The notes: generated from the sequence alone by a model not told the origin. Shown: positions 24,070 to 34,234, numbered from the stretch's first letter. The stretch is 64,000 nt of DNA from Gemmatimonadota bacterium (GCA_022823145.1 JAJDXS010000064.1:1-64000), one strand, 5' to 3'. Made by a program: numbers and translations.

Positions 24070-26076
24070 TCAGGATGGTTCCTGTCGGAAGCGGGAGGTC
24101 CGGGTTCGGGCCCGGCTTCGAACGACCAGCTGCTCCCCGGCCGCTCGATACGCTTCATCGATGGCCGCGTCGGTGTGCGGAGTGGCGGCCGCATCTGAGT
24201 TGGCGATCGAGATTCGTCCGAAGCGACGCCTGCCGATCACGCAGGGCCGATCGTCGGGGGCGAAGAGCGCCCACTCGATGGGATCGTTCAAGGTGTCGTA
24301 GCTGTAGGCGTAGCCGTGCGGCCAGCGATTGACGGTGATCGCCTCGATGTCGCGCGCCGGGTCGAAGCCGCCGTCCGCGAGCATGCGGCCCAGCTGATCC
24401 CTTATCCTTCGCTCGAAGGTCTCGAAGGTCGTGGCCAGGAGATCCTCCCGTCCAATGCGGTGCTGCTCCTTCTTCGGAAGACCGGGAGCGCAGGGGGTCC
24501 GGGTCATGTGCAGGACCATCGGCCCGTCGGGCGATCGGGAGGGCCGGTAGTCGCCCAGCTGCACCGAGCGGCCCAGGTTGACTCCGGTATGGTACATCCC
24601 CGGAGCGCTCGCCCGGGAGATGCCCAGGTTGGTGAAGGCGGTCCAACGGCGGATGAGCACGCTTGTATAGACGATCGGCATCTTGACGCCGTACATGAGC
24701 GCCGTCCGCTGTGCTTCGGGCATCTCCGGCACGAGGTACGGAATGACCCGGTTGTAGCACGCCATCACGCAGTGATCGCCGCGGACCTTCTCGGCCCGGC
24801 CCCCGCGCACGTAGGTGATCTCGACCTGGCGAGCCGACTCGGGACCGCCCAGGTGACGGGCGGATACGACGGTGCTGTTGAGTCGGATTCGCGCGTCGGC
24901 GCCTTCCCGGTCGAGCCGGTCGTACGCGAGGAGCGACGTGATCGAGTCCTCGAGCGTGGATCCGCGAAGCGCGTCGGGGATCATCGCCCGGACCAGCAGC
25001 CGGGCCAGCGTCGCGTTCCCGTCCGGAAGATCGATCGTGGGTCCTCCTCCCCATTCGTTCTCGCGGCCGTGCTGACCGCCCCCGATGTGCGTGAGGGGCC
25101 CCACCCGGGAGAAAGGCTCGAGATTCATCCCCTGGAACCCGGGATACCCCTCGGCCCAGGCGTAGAGCGCGGGATAGGCATCGATGCCCACGCAGAAGAG
25201 CCCCTTGGGACGGTCGTCGTAGAAGGGAATGACATCGGGATGCACCTTCGCGACGTTGAGGAGGAAGTCGCGGTAGCTCATCCTGGCCAGCCGCTCCTTC
25301 TTCTCCCAGTCCGCGAGTCCCGGCATGGGGTCGGGGTTCGCGCTGTCGTCGTTGAGTCGCGCGATGTCCCTGCGGGCGTCCGCGGAAAGCGGGGTGCGGG
25401 CGAGCCAGTCGGCCCAGTCGATGCCCGTGTTCCGTCCGGGCCGCCCCATCACCAGCCGATCCTCGCCGAACACCTCCTTCGCGAAGAAGATGGCGCTGCC
25501 GAGCCCCAGGGAGCGGTAGAACTCCCGGCTTCCCGCGCTCGCCGCGTTCGCCCTGTCGAGGTCGAGGCCGATCGCAGCCAGCAGCGTCCTTGAGACCGTG
25601 CTGTAGTGGTTCACCGACTCCAGGTTGGACGTGCCGCCGTTCAACAGCAGCGTGCGGCCCCCGTAGGTGAACTCGTTCCGCTTGGCGTGGCCCCCGAAGT
25701 CGTCGTGGTTGTCCAGAACGAGCACGCGCGCGCCGGGCCCGGCCGAGGCGAGGAAGAAGTACGCCGCCGAGAGTCCGCTCAGCCCCGCGCCGACCACCAC
25801 CAGGTCGTAGCTCTCTCGGGTGTCGGTGGCGTCGGTCCAGGTGATCCCGTCCGCCAACTGGTGCGCCACCTCGAAGGAGCCCGGATGGCTCCCGCGCATC
25901 CCGGTGCGTGCGGGCGGATAGTACGCCTGCGGGCCGCCGAAGGGCCGGCCGTCGAGGGCCGACAGCCATCCCGGCGCGATGAGGGAGCCCGTGACGGCAA
26001 CCCCGACGCCGTTGACGAAGTCGCGCCGGGTGATGTCCCGGTGCATGCCGAGATCGCGATCCTCACTCGTGGACAT
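24070..26076 (-). CDS. Tat-exported FAD/NAD(P)-binding oxidoreductase (spermidine-dehydrogenase-like)
   Basis: A 668-aa protein with a twin-arginine leader (ITRRDFVNGVGVAVTGSLIAPGWL), so it would be exported folded with cofactor. A dinucleotide-binding motif VVVGAGLSGLSAAYF follows near residue 90, then the FGGHAKRNEF signature and a long oxidase-like body. The GGHAKRNEF region and overall length match bacterial FAD proteins related to spermidine dehydrogenase. The actual substrate is unknown. ATG 26076 has GGGGAGG right upstream; earlier in-frame starts would put the Tat motif far inside. The ArsR/VOC pair lies just downstream on the same strand. Confidence 0.8.
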   Translation of the reverse strand: MSTSEDRDLGMHRDITRRDFVNGVGVAVTGSLIAPGWLSALDGRPFGGPQAYYPPARTGMRGSHPGSFEVAHQLADGITWTDATDTRESYDLVVVGAGLSGLSAAYFFLASAGPGARVLVLDNHDDFGGHAKRNEFTYGGRTLLLNGGTSNLESVNHYSTVSRTLLAAIGLDLDRANAASAGSREFYRSLGLGSAIFFAKEVFGEDRLVMGRPGRNTGIDWADWLARTPLSADARRDIARLNDDSANPDPMPGLADWEKKERLARMSYRDFLLNVAKVHPDVIPFYDDRPKGLFCVGIDAYPALYAWAEGYPGFQGMNLEPFSRVGPLTHIGGGQHGRENEWGGGPTIDLPDGNATLARLLVRAMIPDALRGSTLEDSITSLLAYDRLDREGADARIRLNSTVVSARHLGGPESARQVEITYVRGGRAEKVRGDHCVMACYNRVIPYLVPEMPEAQRTALMYGVKMPIVYTSVLIRRWTAFTNLGISRASAPGMYHTGVNLGRSVQLGDYRPSRSPDGPMVLHMTRTPCAPGLPKKEQHRIGREDLLATTFETFERRIRDQLGRMLADGGFDPARDIEAITVNRWPHGYAYSYDTLNDPIEWALFAPDDRPCVIGRRRFGRISIANSDAAATPHTDAAIDEAYRAAGEQLVVRSRARTRTSRFRQEPS

Positions 26077-26226
26077 GGCCCTCCCCGGGTTGGTTTCAAG
26101 CAAACTCCCCTTGCCCAGAGACCGTGTCAAGCAAGCTCGGAGCAAGAGGAAACACTCATGCCAGGTCGTCTTCCGTTGAAGGCCACCGGAGAGGCGGCAA
26201 GCGGGAAGCTCCGGCAGGGCCCTCCC

Positions 26227-27765
26227 CTACCAGAACACCACGTAGAGGCCCACAGTCAGGATCACCACGACCGCGCCCGCCCATCTCGCCGACGGCGCGG
26301 GCTCGAGGTCGACGGCACCGGACTTCGGCAGTCGCCGAGCCTCTTTCAGCGGCCGGACGCGCGACCCGACGACCATCGCCAGGCTCGAGAGGATAAGGGC
26401 TCCGGCCGCGGCGTTGAGGTACGCCTGCGAGTCGAAAAACACGTCGAGGGCCAGCGTCAGCAGTCCGTACGCCACGGGTCCGATCAGGAGCGCCACGGTC
26501 GCCGCCCGCGGCGGGGCCTTGGGCAGGACCATCCCCATCAGGAAGACGGCGAGGATGCCCGGCCAGATGAAGTTCCAGACGCGCTGCATGTACTCGTAGA
26601 TACCCCCGACCGAGGCGAGCTGGGGGGCCAGCAGGCAGCCGATGACGACAAAGACCCCGGTCGCTATCCTCCCGATGCGAATCGCCCTGCGGGGATGAAG
26701 CTCCGCCTTCACGACGTGGCGTGAGTAGATGTCCAGCGTGAAGATCGTGGATGCCGAGTTCAGCATGGAATCGAGCGAGCTCATGACTGCCCCGAAGAGT
26801 GCGGCGAACATGACGCCGCGAAGACCCGTCGGCAGCAGATCCGCCATGAGCGTTGGATATGCCCGGTCTCCGATCGCGATCTCGCCCGCGTAGAGCTGAT
26901 AGGCCGCGATCCCGGGCATCACGATCAGGAACGGGATCAGCAGCTTGAGGAACGCTGCGAAGATCACGCCTTTCTGGCCCTCGGCCAGACTCCTGGCCGC
27001 CAGCGCCCGCTGGGAGATGAACTGGTTCAGTCCCCAGTACGCGATGTTCGGGACCCAGATGCCCATGATATAGATCGTCCACGGGAGCGTCGGATGATCG
27101 GCCGGCAGCATCAGGTGGAGCCTGTCCTCGTTCGCGGACAGGAAGGTGCCGAATCCGCCCACTGCATCCATGGCAAGGAAGAACAGCACCGCCCCTCCCC
27201 CGAGCAGCGCGATGCCCTGAAGCATGTCGGACCAGACGACCGCCTTCAGCCCTCCGTAGATCGTGTACCCGCCCGCGAGCAGGCCGATCGCCCAGACCCC
27301 GGCCGTGAGGTTGAGCCCGAAGATGCTCGTCAGGGCCAGGCTCCCCGCGTAGAGGATGCCGGCCAGGCCGACTACGACATAGACGATCATCAGGTACGCA
27401 GCCATGACGACGCGTGGCGTCGGTCCGAACCGGAACTCGAGGTATTCGGGCAGGGTGTAGATGCCGGCCTGGAGAAACCTGGGGAGGAGCACGAGCGCCA
27501 CGAAGACGAGCGCGATGGCTGCGATCCACTCGAAGGCGGCGATCGCCAGTCCCGTCTGAAACCCCTCGCCGGACATGCCGATGAAGTGCTCCGACGAGAT
27601 GTTGGAAGCGATCAGCGAGATGCCGATGAGCCACCAGGGCAGATTGCGGCCGGCCAGGAAGTAATCGGCGGTCGTGTCCTCCCTGCGGCCCGCGTACAGG
27701 GATACGCCGACCACGATGCCCAGGAAGCCGAGGAAGGCAACGAGATCGATCCGATCCAGCGCCAT
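26227..27765 (-). CDS. Sodium/solute symporter (SSS family)
   Basis: A 512-aa inner-membrane protein with about 13-14 hydrophobic segments. SSS hallmarks are DYFLAGRNLPWWLIGISLIASNISSEHFIGMSGEGF at the N-terminus and the conserved region around FGAVMSSLDSMLNSASTIFTLDIY that supplies sodium ligands (Ser/Thr). The family imports sugars, amino acids, carboxylates or nucleosides; this subgroup often sits with sugar-processing enzymes. The next gene downstream is the FAD enzyme and the one upstream a sugar-dehydrogenase-like lipoprotein (27-base gap), so a joint transcript is likely. Confidence 0.85.
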   Translation of the reverse strand: MALDRIDLVAFLGFLGIVVGVSLYAGRREDTTADYFLAGRNLPWWLIGISLIASNISSEHFIGMSGEGFQTGLAIAAFEWIAAIALVFVALVLLPRFLQAGIYTLPEYLEFRFGPTPRVVMAAYLMIVYVVVGLAGILYAGSLALTSIFGLNLTAGVWAIGLLAGGYTIYGGLKAVVWSDMLQGIALLGGGAVLFFLAMDAVGGFGTFLSANEDRLHLMLPADHPTLPWTIYIMGIWVPNIAYWGLNQFISQRALAARSLAEGQKGVIFAAFLKLLIPFLIVMPGIAAYQLYAGEIAIGDRAYPTLMADLLPTGLRGVMFAALFGAVMSSLDSMLNSASTIFTLDIYSRHVVKAELHPRRAIRIGRIATGVFVVIGCLLAPQLASVGGIYEYMQRVWNFIWPGILAVFLMGMVLPKAPPRAATVALLIGPVAYGLLTLALDVFFDSQAYLNAAAGALILSSLAMVVGSRVRPLKEARRLPKSGAVDLEPAPSARWAGAVVVILTVGLYVVFW

Positions 27766-27792
27766 GTTCAGAGAGAGCCCGTTCGCGCCGGG

Positions 27793-29028
27793 CTATCGGC
27801 GGCCGGCGGGCACGAACCGTACGATCCCGGTGGCGGGACCGTCGATGTCCCGCGTCTCCCCGTCGATGGCGAGATAGATGAAGCCGTCCTGTCCCTCCCG
27901 GACATCGCGGATGCGGCCGATCCCCTGCAGGAGGGTTTCTTCGTGCGTCACTTCGCGCCCCTCCAGCCGCAGCCGGGCGAGGCGCCGTCCGCTGAGGCCG
28001 CCGACGAGCATGTCTCCGCGCCACTCAGGGAATGCGTCGCCCGTGTAGAAGAGCATCCCGGAGACGCCGATCGAGGGCACCCAGACGTGGTCCGGCGGCT
28101 CCATGCCGTCCATGAGCGTTCCCGGGTGAATGCGGGAACCAGTCCGGTAGTTCACGCCGTACCCAACGACGGGCCAGCCGTAGTTGCGGCCGGGCTCGAT
28201 GAGATTGAGTTCGTCCCCACCCTGCGGCCCGTGCTCGTTCTGCCACAGGTCCCCCGTCTCCGGGTGCACCGCCATCCCCTGCGCGTTGCGGTGGCCCCAC
28301 GTCCAGATCTCGGGGTGGATCCCCTCGCGGCCCACGAACGGGTTGTCGGCCGGGACCCGCCCGTCGTCGTGGATCCGGATCGTGCTCCCGTTGTGGTTCG
28401 ACAGATCCTGGGCCGGATGCGCTTGCAGGTCGCCCGCGGACGGCCACTGGCGGTCGCCCAGCGTCATGAACAGGTAGCCGTCGTGGTCGAAGACGAGGCG
28501 TCCGCCCCACATCGAGCTCCGGTCGGTCCCGTTCCCGAACGCGTCCGCGTGAAAGAGCTCCTCGACATCTGTCACCCGGTCGTTCTCGAACCGGCCCCGG
28601 GCGATCGCGATCGTGCCCAGCGAATCCGGCCCCGGCTTCACGTAGCTGAGGTAGAGGAGGCGGTTCGTCTCGAACTCCGGATGAAGGATCGCGTCGCGCA
28701 ATCCGGCCTGCTCGAAGCCGCTCATGGAACGGGCGCCGCGCCCGAGTGCCCGGATCGGTGGCAGACCTTCGACGGAATCGGGAAGGAGAACCCCGTTACG
28801 GATGACTCGAAGCCGACCGGGCCGCTCCGTCACGAGTAGATCGCCTTCAGGCGTAAAGGCCATCGCGAACGGACGCACCAGGCCGTCGGCCACCGCTTCC
28901 ACCCGGAAGTCGTGCAGCGCGGTCCTGACGACGCCATCGTTGGCGTCTGCCGGGTCCGAACTGCCCGAATCGCACCCGGCGACAGGCGCGAAGAGAATGA
29001 GGAGGCCGAAGCAGCGGAGGTGGTTCAT
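27793..29028 (-). CDS. PQQ-dependent aldose sugar dehydrogenase-like lipoprotein
   Basis: A 411-aa protein with lipobox VAGC (Cys about 19) and a six-bladed propeller of the soluble glucose dehydrogenase (GSDH/YliI/Asd) family. Diagnostic stretches are WAMAF-type AMAFTPEGDLLVTERPGRL, EGIHPEIWTWGHRNAQGMAVHP, then QNEHGPQGGDELNLIEPGRNYGWP. Members oxidise aldoses with PQQ in the periplasm. ATG 29028 starts the signal peptide; in-frame codons further upstream lack one. It is divergent to the methyltransferase at 29121 and heads a same-strand run with the symporter. Confidence 0.9.
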   Translation of the reverse strand: MNHLRCFGLLILFAPVAGCDSGSSDPADANDGVVRTALHDFRVEAVADGLVRPFAMAFTPEGDLLVTERPGRLRVIRNGVLLPDSVEGLPPIRALGRGARSMSGFEQAGLRDAILHPEFETNRLLYLSYVKPGPDSLGTIAIARGRFENDRVTDVEELFHADAFGNGTDRSSMWGGRLVFDHDGYLFMTLGDRQWPSAGDLQAHPAQDLSNHNGSTIRIHDDGRVPADNPFVGREGIHPEIWTWGHRNAQGMAVHPETGDLWQNEHGPQGGDELNLIEPGRNYGWPVVGYGVNYRTGSRIHPGTLMDGMEPPDHVWVPSIGVSGMLFYTGDAFPEWRGDMLVGGLSGRRLARLRLEGREVTHEETLLQGIGRIRDVREGQDGFIYLAIDGETRDIDGPATGIVRFVPAGRR

Positions 29029-29120
29029 CTGGAGGTCTTCCGTCCGGGTTGCGTACGATTGAGTTAAGGTAGCAATGCGCCGGATTCCCATTGCCACCCG
29101 TGCCTGAAAGAGAGCCACAA

Positions 29121-29858
29121 GTGACCCGCTACGATGCGTATGATCCCTTTGCGCACACCTACAATCGGCACTGGGGCTTCTTCGCGACGAAGGCGTACCC
29201 GATCCTTCACCACCTGGTCTTGCGGAATCTTACCCCTGGAAGTGCCGTACTGGATCTCTGCTGTGGCACCGGACAGCTCGCCGCCGAGCTTTCGCGGCAA
29301 GGATACCGGACGACGGGCCTGGATGGCTCGGAGCGGATGATCGAGATCGCGAGGCAAAACGCTCCCGACGTGGCATTCGTCGTCCAGGACGCCCGGAACA
29401 TCGCTTTGCCCCGCAGGTTTTCTGCAGTTTTCTCAACCTTCGACAGCCTGAATCACGTGATGAGCCTGGACGAGCTGGAACAGGTGTTTCAGAGCGTATT
29501 CACCGTGCTGGAAGACGGCGGCTACTTCTCGTTCGACCTCAACATGGAAGAAGGCTACCGGTCCAGATGGCGAGGCTCGTTCGGATATGTAGAGGAGGAC
29601 CACGTCTGCGTGGTTCGATCTTCACATGATGCGGATGAAAAAACCGGCAGGCTTGATGTGACCCTGTTTGAACTGAGGGGTTCAGCCTGGCGGAGGACCG
29701 ATTTCCCCTTGACTCAACGCTGGTATGACGAGAGTGGAATCAGGGAGCGGCTGCGAAAGTCCGGGTTCGAAGATCTGCAGTCTCTCGATGGCAACGAACC
29801 CATCCTGGAGGGCTCGTTGCACGAGGGCAGGATGTTCTTCGTCGCGAGAAAGCCGTAG
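29121..29858 (+). CDS. Class I SAM-dependent methyltransferase
   Basis: A 245-aa cytosolic enzyme with motif I VLDLCCGTGQLAAEL, the acidic ribose-binding step TGLDGSERMIEIA and VVQDARNIALPRRF. The middle contains the family feature FDLNMEEGYRSRW typical of small-molecule methyltransferases of the YcgJ/TylM1-like type. Substrate unknown. GTG 29121 is preferred, behind AGAGAG; a TTG at 29091 is possible. It stands alone on its strand between divergent and convergent genes. Confidence 0.85.
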   Translation: MTRYDAYDPFAHTYNRHWGFFATKAYPILHHLVLRNLTPGSAVLDLCCGTGQLAAELSRQGYRTTGLDGSERMIEIARQNAPDVAFVVQDARNIALPRRFSAVFSTFDSLNHVMSLDELEQVFQSVFTVLEDGGYFSFDLNMEEGYRSRWRGSFGYVEEDHVCVVRSSHDADEKTGRLDVTLFELRGSAWRRTDFPLTQRWYDESGIRERLRKSGFEDLQSLDGNEPILEGSLHEGRMFFVARKP

Positions 29859-29868
29859 CACTTCCCTG

Positions 29869-31311
29869 TCAGTTGGCTGCCACCGATCCCACCGTCCTGA
29901 ACCCCAGGTCGTCGAGCGCGCTGAACACTAACTGCGAGCGGTCCAGGACGACGCCGCGCTGGATCACGGCCAGGATGTCGCGGGTCGCTCCGATGTTCTC
30001 GGCCGGGTTGCCCCGCACTACCAGCAGGTCCGCGGCCATCCCGGGTGCGATCGCGCCCCACTCGTCGCTCGCGTCCATGAGCCGCGCCGCGTTGTGAGTC
30101 GCGACGGTGATCGCCTGAAGCGGGGTCAGGCCGGCCTCGACGAGCAGTTCCAGCTCGCGGTGGATGCCTTCGCCCTGGAAGACGCCGGGGTAGGGGGCGT
30201 CGGTGCCAGCGACGAGCAGCACACCGGCGTCGCTCAGCCGCTTCACGTTGGTCATGGCGGTCATGAGGCGTTCCTCAATGGAGGCCACAAACCCGACCTC
30301 CGCGTCCGACAGAGTCCGCGTGGCGTGTTCCCGCAGCGCTTCGAGGAACCATGGGGGAGTGGTGGCCGCGATCAGCGGATGGTCGAGGAAATCCAGGTCG
30401 GTCAACCGCCGCCGCGCGAACGATTCCAGCACGGCCAGCGTCGTGATCGTAGCCGTGCCGTGCTCCACCATCGCCGCAATCTCATCGTCGCTCAGCGGGC
30501 CGGAAGGGGCATGCGCACGCGCCAGCACGCCCGCGTCGACCGCGGCCGCGTAGTCGCCGCGCGAGCCCAGGTCCACGATCACGGGCAGGCCGAACTCGGC
30601 TCCCGCCTGCACCAGCGAGTCCACCATCTCCGCGCTGAGGCCGGCGTATCCCTTGAGCGCGTCCACGCCGGCCACGGCCAGCTGAGAGGCGTGCCTCCAC
30701 ATGGCCGAGGCCTCGAAGGTGAAGTAGGTGATGGGCGGCCATATCGGCACGGGCCCGTCCACGAGCGGTCCCGCCATGTAGACCCGGGGGCCGGGAAGCC
30801 GCCCAGCCTCGATCTCGGCCTGGATCTGCTGGATGAACGGCAGCACGTTCCCGGCGTCGAAGACCGTGGTGACGCCTGCGTGGAGCAGCGCGTTCAGGTA
30901 GCGGCGATAGCCCAGCATCTCGGTGCTGACTCCGTCCCATCCCCCCACCATGTGGACGTGCATGTCGGCGAGCCCCGGCATGACCGCACCACCCGCCGCG
31001 TCGATGATGGTGGCCCCGTCGGGCACGGTCACCTCGGCGGCGGGACCCACAGCGACGATCCGGTCGCCTTCCGCGATTACCACCCCGTCGGTGATCGGCG
31101 CCCCGCCCATGCCGTCGATGATGGTCGCGTTGGTCACGGCCACCGCGCCGGGCGCACCCTGGTCGTCCTGGGGCACGGGCGCGCAGGCAGCGGCGACCAG
31201 GGTGAGGAAGGCCGTGCCAAACCGGGCGGCGAGCCCGTGCGCGGGAGCGGCCCGTCGTGGGACGGGCGGGAGGGCGTTGGCCCGGACGCAAAGGAATGTC
31301 TGGGTGATCAT
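29869..31311 (-). CDS. Exported amidohydrolase
   Basis: A 480-aa metal-dependent hydrolase of the amidohydrolase superfamily (imidazolonepropionase/dipeptidase-like branch). A signal with lipobox AAAC (LTLVAAACAP) precedes a small beta domain (ATIIDGMGG..). The metal site begins with HVHMVGG; the catalytic Asp lies in VAGTDAPYPGV; the C-terminal closure is ITVATHNAARLMDASDEWGAIAPGMAADLLVVRGNP. The start overlaps the stop of the next upstream amidohydrolase (ATGA), so the two are translated together. Such enzymes open cyclic amides or cleave peptides; the exact substrate is unknown. Confidence 0.85.
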   Translation of the reverse strand: MITQTFLCVRANALPPVPRRAAPAHGLAARFGTAFLTLVAAACAPVPQDDQGAPGAVAVTNATIIDGMGGAPITDGVVIAEGDRIVAVGPAAEVTVPDGATIIDAAGGAVMPGLADMHVHMVGGWDGVSTEMLGYRRYLNALLHAGVTTVFDAGNVLPFIQQIQAEIEAGRLPGPRVYMAGPLVDGPVPIWPPITYFTFEASAMWRHASQLAVAGVDALKGYAGLSAEMVDSLVQAGAEFGLPVIVDLGSRGDYAAAVDAGVLARAHAPSGPLSDDEIAAMVEHGTATITTLAVLESFARRRLTDLDFLDHPLIAATTPPWFLEALREHATRTLSDAEVGFVASIEERLMTAMTNVKRLSDAGVLLVAGTDAPYPGVFQGEGIHRELELLVEAGLTPLQAITVATHNAARLMDASDEWGAIAPGMAADLLVVRGNPAENIGATRDILAVIQRGVVLDRSQLVFSALDDLGFRTVGSVAAN

Positions 31312-32726
31312 CGTCCTGCGGCCTCCTGCAGCATGGCGTCCAATGCGGTCCGGTCGAGCCATTCGCCTCGCCGGACGACTCCCGCGATTCGTCGCGTGTT
31401 GCCGATCGCCGCCAGTGGATCGCCCTCGAGCAGCAGCAGATCGGCCGGACTTCCCTCCGTCACCATCCCGGCGCCCTCGCCACGTTCGAGAAAGCGCGCC
31501 GGGAGGACCGTGGCGCTCTGCAACGCATCAAAAGGCGAAAGGCCCGCGGCGACCAGCTCTTCGAGTTCCCGGTGGAGCGCGAAGCCGAGCGGCGGGGTGT
31601 CGGTTCCGGCCATGACCGGTGCGCCGACGCCCACGAGTGCGCGGATAAGGGAATCGGCGACCGCGAAACCGTCCATCGCGGCCTCGAAATCGTCCGGGTT
31701 GAAGTTGCTCATCCACGGGATCGACATGCGCCGGGTGTAGAAGGCGCGCATTCCCTCGGTCATGTGGGACGCCTCTTCGGTGGCGAGGTACGCGTCGACC
31801 AGGCGGTCCGGCTTCATGATCATGCGCACCGACAGGGTGGGGACGCTCCAGACGCCGGCGTCGCGGGTGCGCTCGGCCAGGGCCTGGACGCGCGAGAGAT
31901 CGCCGTGGGCCCAGGCCAGGGTGCGGGAGCGCAGGTCGGCGCCGGGCTGATTGGGCGCGTCTTCGGGCACGAGGTGCCAGATGTATCCACGCAGGTGCTC
32001 GATGCTGTGCTGGCCCGCCGCGAGTGCGCCGTCGAGACCGACCTCGAAGGGAACATGTCCGGCGACCGGAATGCCAAGCGCGGCGGCTTCGGCGACGATC
32101 CCGCGATAGGCCGATGCGGGGACGTTGTTGTAGACCTTGATGAAGTCGTAGCCGGCGGCGTGCTGTTCGCGTACGGCGCGAGCCCCGTCGATGGAGTCGT
32201 GGACGATCACGCGGCCGGCGGTGTCGATTACGGCGGCCAGCTCGGGCGGGGGCAGGCCCTCGATGATCGTGCCGGCCGTGTAGATGTCCGGCCCGGCGAG
32301 TTCGCCGCGCGCGATACGGTCGCGGAAGTCGAGGGTCGTGGGGCCTCCCCAGAGGACGCGTATGCCGGTCACTCCGGTGGCGAGGAAGCGTCCCAGCGCC
32401 TGCTCTTCCTGAAAGTGGACGTGCATGTCGTTGAGCCCCGGGACCAGGAAGCGGCCCCGGCCGTCCACGCGGATGGCGCCTACCGGGATTGCGGCGTCTG
32501 CCGCCTCGGCGGACGGCTGGACCGCCAGCACGCGGCCATCGCCGATCAGGACGGTCATGTCGGGGAGGATGCGCTCGGTGTCCATGGGAATGACCGAGAC
32601 GCCTTCGATGGCCAGGGTCGTCTCTTCGACCGGAACGGAGGGGGCGCTGCCGCTCGGGCCGCAGGCGATGAGCGCCGCGAGGGTCAGCGGGGCGTGGGCC
32701 GGGAACGGGAGGAGCTTCTTCGCCAT
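31308..32726 (-). CDS. Exported amidohydrolase (paralogue of the next gene)
   Basis: A 472-aa lipoprotein-type amidohydrolase: signal with lipobox LIAC (ALIACGPSG), metal motif HVHFQEEQ, a Lys-containing strand DFIKVYNN, second-shell GHVPFEV, and Asp in AGTDTPPLGF. The C-terminus reads LQSATVLPARFLERGEGAGMVTEGSPADLLLLEGDP. It is about as long as its downstream partner and clearly from the same family, but sequences are well diverged, so the duplication is old. ATG 32726 begins the signal peptide; the frame stays open to 32960 without one. It is divergent from the ureohydrolase gene at 32915. Confidence 0.85.
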   Translation of the reverse strand: MAKKLLPFPAHAPLTLAALIACGPSGSAPSVPVEETTLAIEGVSVIPMDTERILPDMTVLIGDGRVLAVQPSAEAADAAIPVGAIRVDGRGRFLVPGLNDMHVHFQEEQALGRFLATGVTGIRVLWGGPTTLDFRDRIARGELAGPDIYTAGTIIEGLPPPELAAVIDTAGRVIVHDSIDGARAVREQHAAGYDFIKVYNNVPASAYRGIVAEAAALGIPVAGHVPFEVGLDGALAAGQHSIEHLRGYIWHLVPEDAPNQPGADLRSRTLAWAHGDLSRVQALAERTRDAGVWSVPTLSVRMIMKPDRLVDAYLATEEASHMTEGMRAFYTRRMSIPWMSNFNPDDFEAAMDGFAVADSLIRALVGVGAPVMAGTDTPPLGFALHRELEELVAAGLSPFDALQSATVLPARFLERGEGAGMVTEGSPADLLLLEGDPLAAIGNTRRIAGVVRRGEWLDRTALDAMLQEAAGR

Positions 32727-32914
32727 GGCGGTCACCGGGGTCGCGGGGGGGCTGCGGGGTCGAGCAAGCGGTCGGTGCGTCGACACTTCAAGCGCCAAGA
32801 TGACCTCGGGGCGAACTGGCGAGCAAACACGATCCGGCGTAGACTGCCCGAAACACGGGGCTCGACGGGGTCGGAGCCCGTGATGATCCGATCCTCGATC
32901 AACGGAGCGTCGAA

Positions 32915-34219
32915 ATGCCGGTTCCTTCGCGCTTTTCACCCTTGAGTGCCGCTGGACCATGCGCGGCCTCCAGCCTGTGCGCGCTCGTCGGCCTCCTCAT
33001 CCTTGCCTGCGAGGCCCCGCCGGCCGATTCCGGCGAGGGTGAGTCGCCCGGCGCCGAAGCCGACGTCGCAACCGCTGCCGACGCGGCCACCGACTCGACC
33101 GCGCAGGAAGCCGACACGGCCGCGCAGGAAGTTCCCGACCCCGAGGCCGCCATCATTCGCCTCGACCCGAACGATCCGAATCTCGAGGTATGGCGGGACC
33201 GCGATATCTCCAACGACCCGCCCCGCGAACCGGGGCCGATCCGGGTGGGGTCTGTGTTGTCCTTCTTCGGGCTCCCCATCGCTCGCACAATCGAGGATCT
33301 CGTCGCGGGCGAGGTTGAGGTGGCCTTCATGGGCGCGCCGGTCGACATGGGGGTCGGGTTCCGCGGCGCCGGCGAGGGACCCACCGCGTTGCGCGCGATG
33401 CGGCGCAGCACCGGCAGCATGGAGACGATGATCAGCTGGCGGCGCGAGCTCACCGCGGTCGACTACGGGAACGCGCCGATCGACAACCTCAGCACCGAGC
33501 GCAGCATGGAGCCGATCCGCCGCATGGTGCGCGAGATCGCCGAGACCGGGGCGATCCCGGTGATCATCGGGGGCGACCACTCCATCGAGTTCGCCAACGT
33601 GGCGGGGCTGGCGGACGTCTACGGCAAGGAAAACGTGGGGGTCATCCACTTCGACGCGCACTACGATGCCGGCGGCACCCGCAGCGGCCACCTGATCTCG
33701 CACGCTCAGCCCGTTCGCCGCCTGGTCGACGACGGCCACATCCTCGGCAGGAACTTCATCCAGGTGGGGTTGCGCGGCAACTGGCCCGGCCCGGAGGGCT
33801 TCGAATGGATGCGCGAGAACGAGTTCCGATACCACACCATGGCCGAGATCGACCGCGACGGTTGGACGACGGTCATGCAGCGTGTCCTCGACGAGGCCAA
33901 CGACGGGCCGGAATACCTCCACATCTCGTTCGACATCGACGTGATGGACCCTGCCTACACGTCGGGCACCGGCACGCCGGTCCCCGGTGGCCTCACCCCA
34001 CGCGAGGTCTTTCCGATCGTGCGCGGGCTCTGTTCCGAGAATAACGTGGTCGGATTCGACCTGGTGGAGCTCAACCCACTGGTCGACCCGGGCTACACGA
34101 CCGCGCTCAACGCCAAGCAGGTGGTGGACGAGTGCATGACGGGCATCGCGCTGCGCAAGCTGGGGCTCGGCGACCGCGACTACCTGAGTCCGCTGACGAG
34201 GCGCGACGCGCGGCGGTAG
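32915..34219 (+). CDS. Lipoprotein-anchored ureohydrolase (agmatinase/arginase family)
   Basis: A 434-aa protein. The N-terminus is a lipoprotein signal (LIGLL-type hydrophobic core ending ILACE) and a 60-residue Ala/Glu-rich low-complexity linker. The rest is a full ureohydrolase domain with the binuclear manganese ligands: GGDHS (His222), HFDAHYDA (His245, Asp247, His249, Asp251) and SFDIDVMDPAYT (Asp340, Asp342). Family members release urea from agmatine, arginine or related guanidino compounds and are normally cytosolic, so export is unusual. It is followed after 15 bases by an exported amidase. Confidence 0.85.
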   Translation: MPVPSRFSPLSAAGPCAASSLCALVGLLILACEAPPADSGEGESPGAEADVATAADAATDSTAQEADTAAQEVPDPEAAIIRLDPNDPNLEVWRDRDISNDPPREPGPIRVGSVLSFFGLPIARTIEDLVAGEVEVAFMGAPVDMGVGFRGAGEGPTALRAMRRSTGSMETMISWRRELTAVDYGNAPIDNLSTERSMEPIRRMVREIAETGAIPVIIGGDHSIEFANVAGLADVYGKENVGVIHFDAHYDAGGTRSGHLISHAQPVRRLVDDGHILGRNFIQVGLRGNWPGPEGFEWMRENEFRYHTMAEIDRDGWTTVMQRVLDEANDGPEYLHISFDIDVMDPAYTSGTGTPVPGGLTPREVFPIVRGLCSENNVVGFDLVELNPLVDPGYTTALNAKQVVDECMTGIALRKLGLGDRDYLSPLTRRDARR

Positions 34220-34234
34220 GAAGGGGCGGGGGAT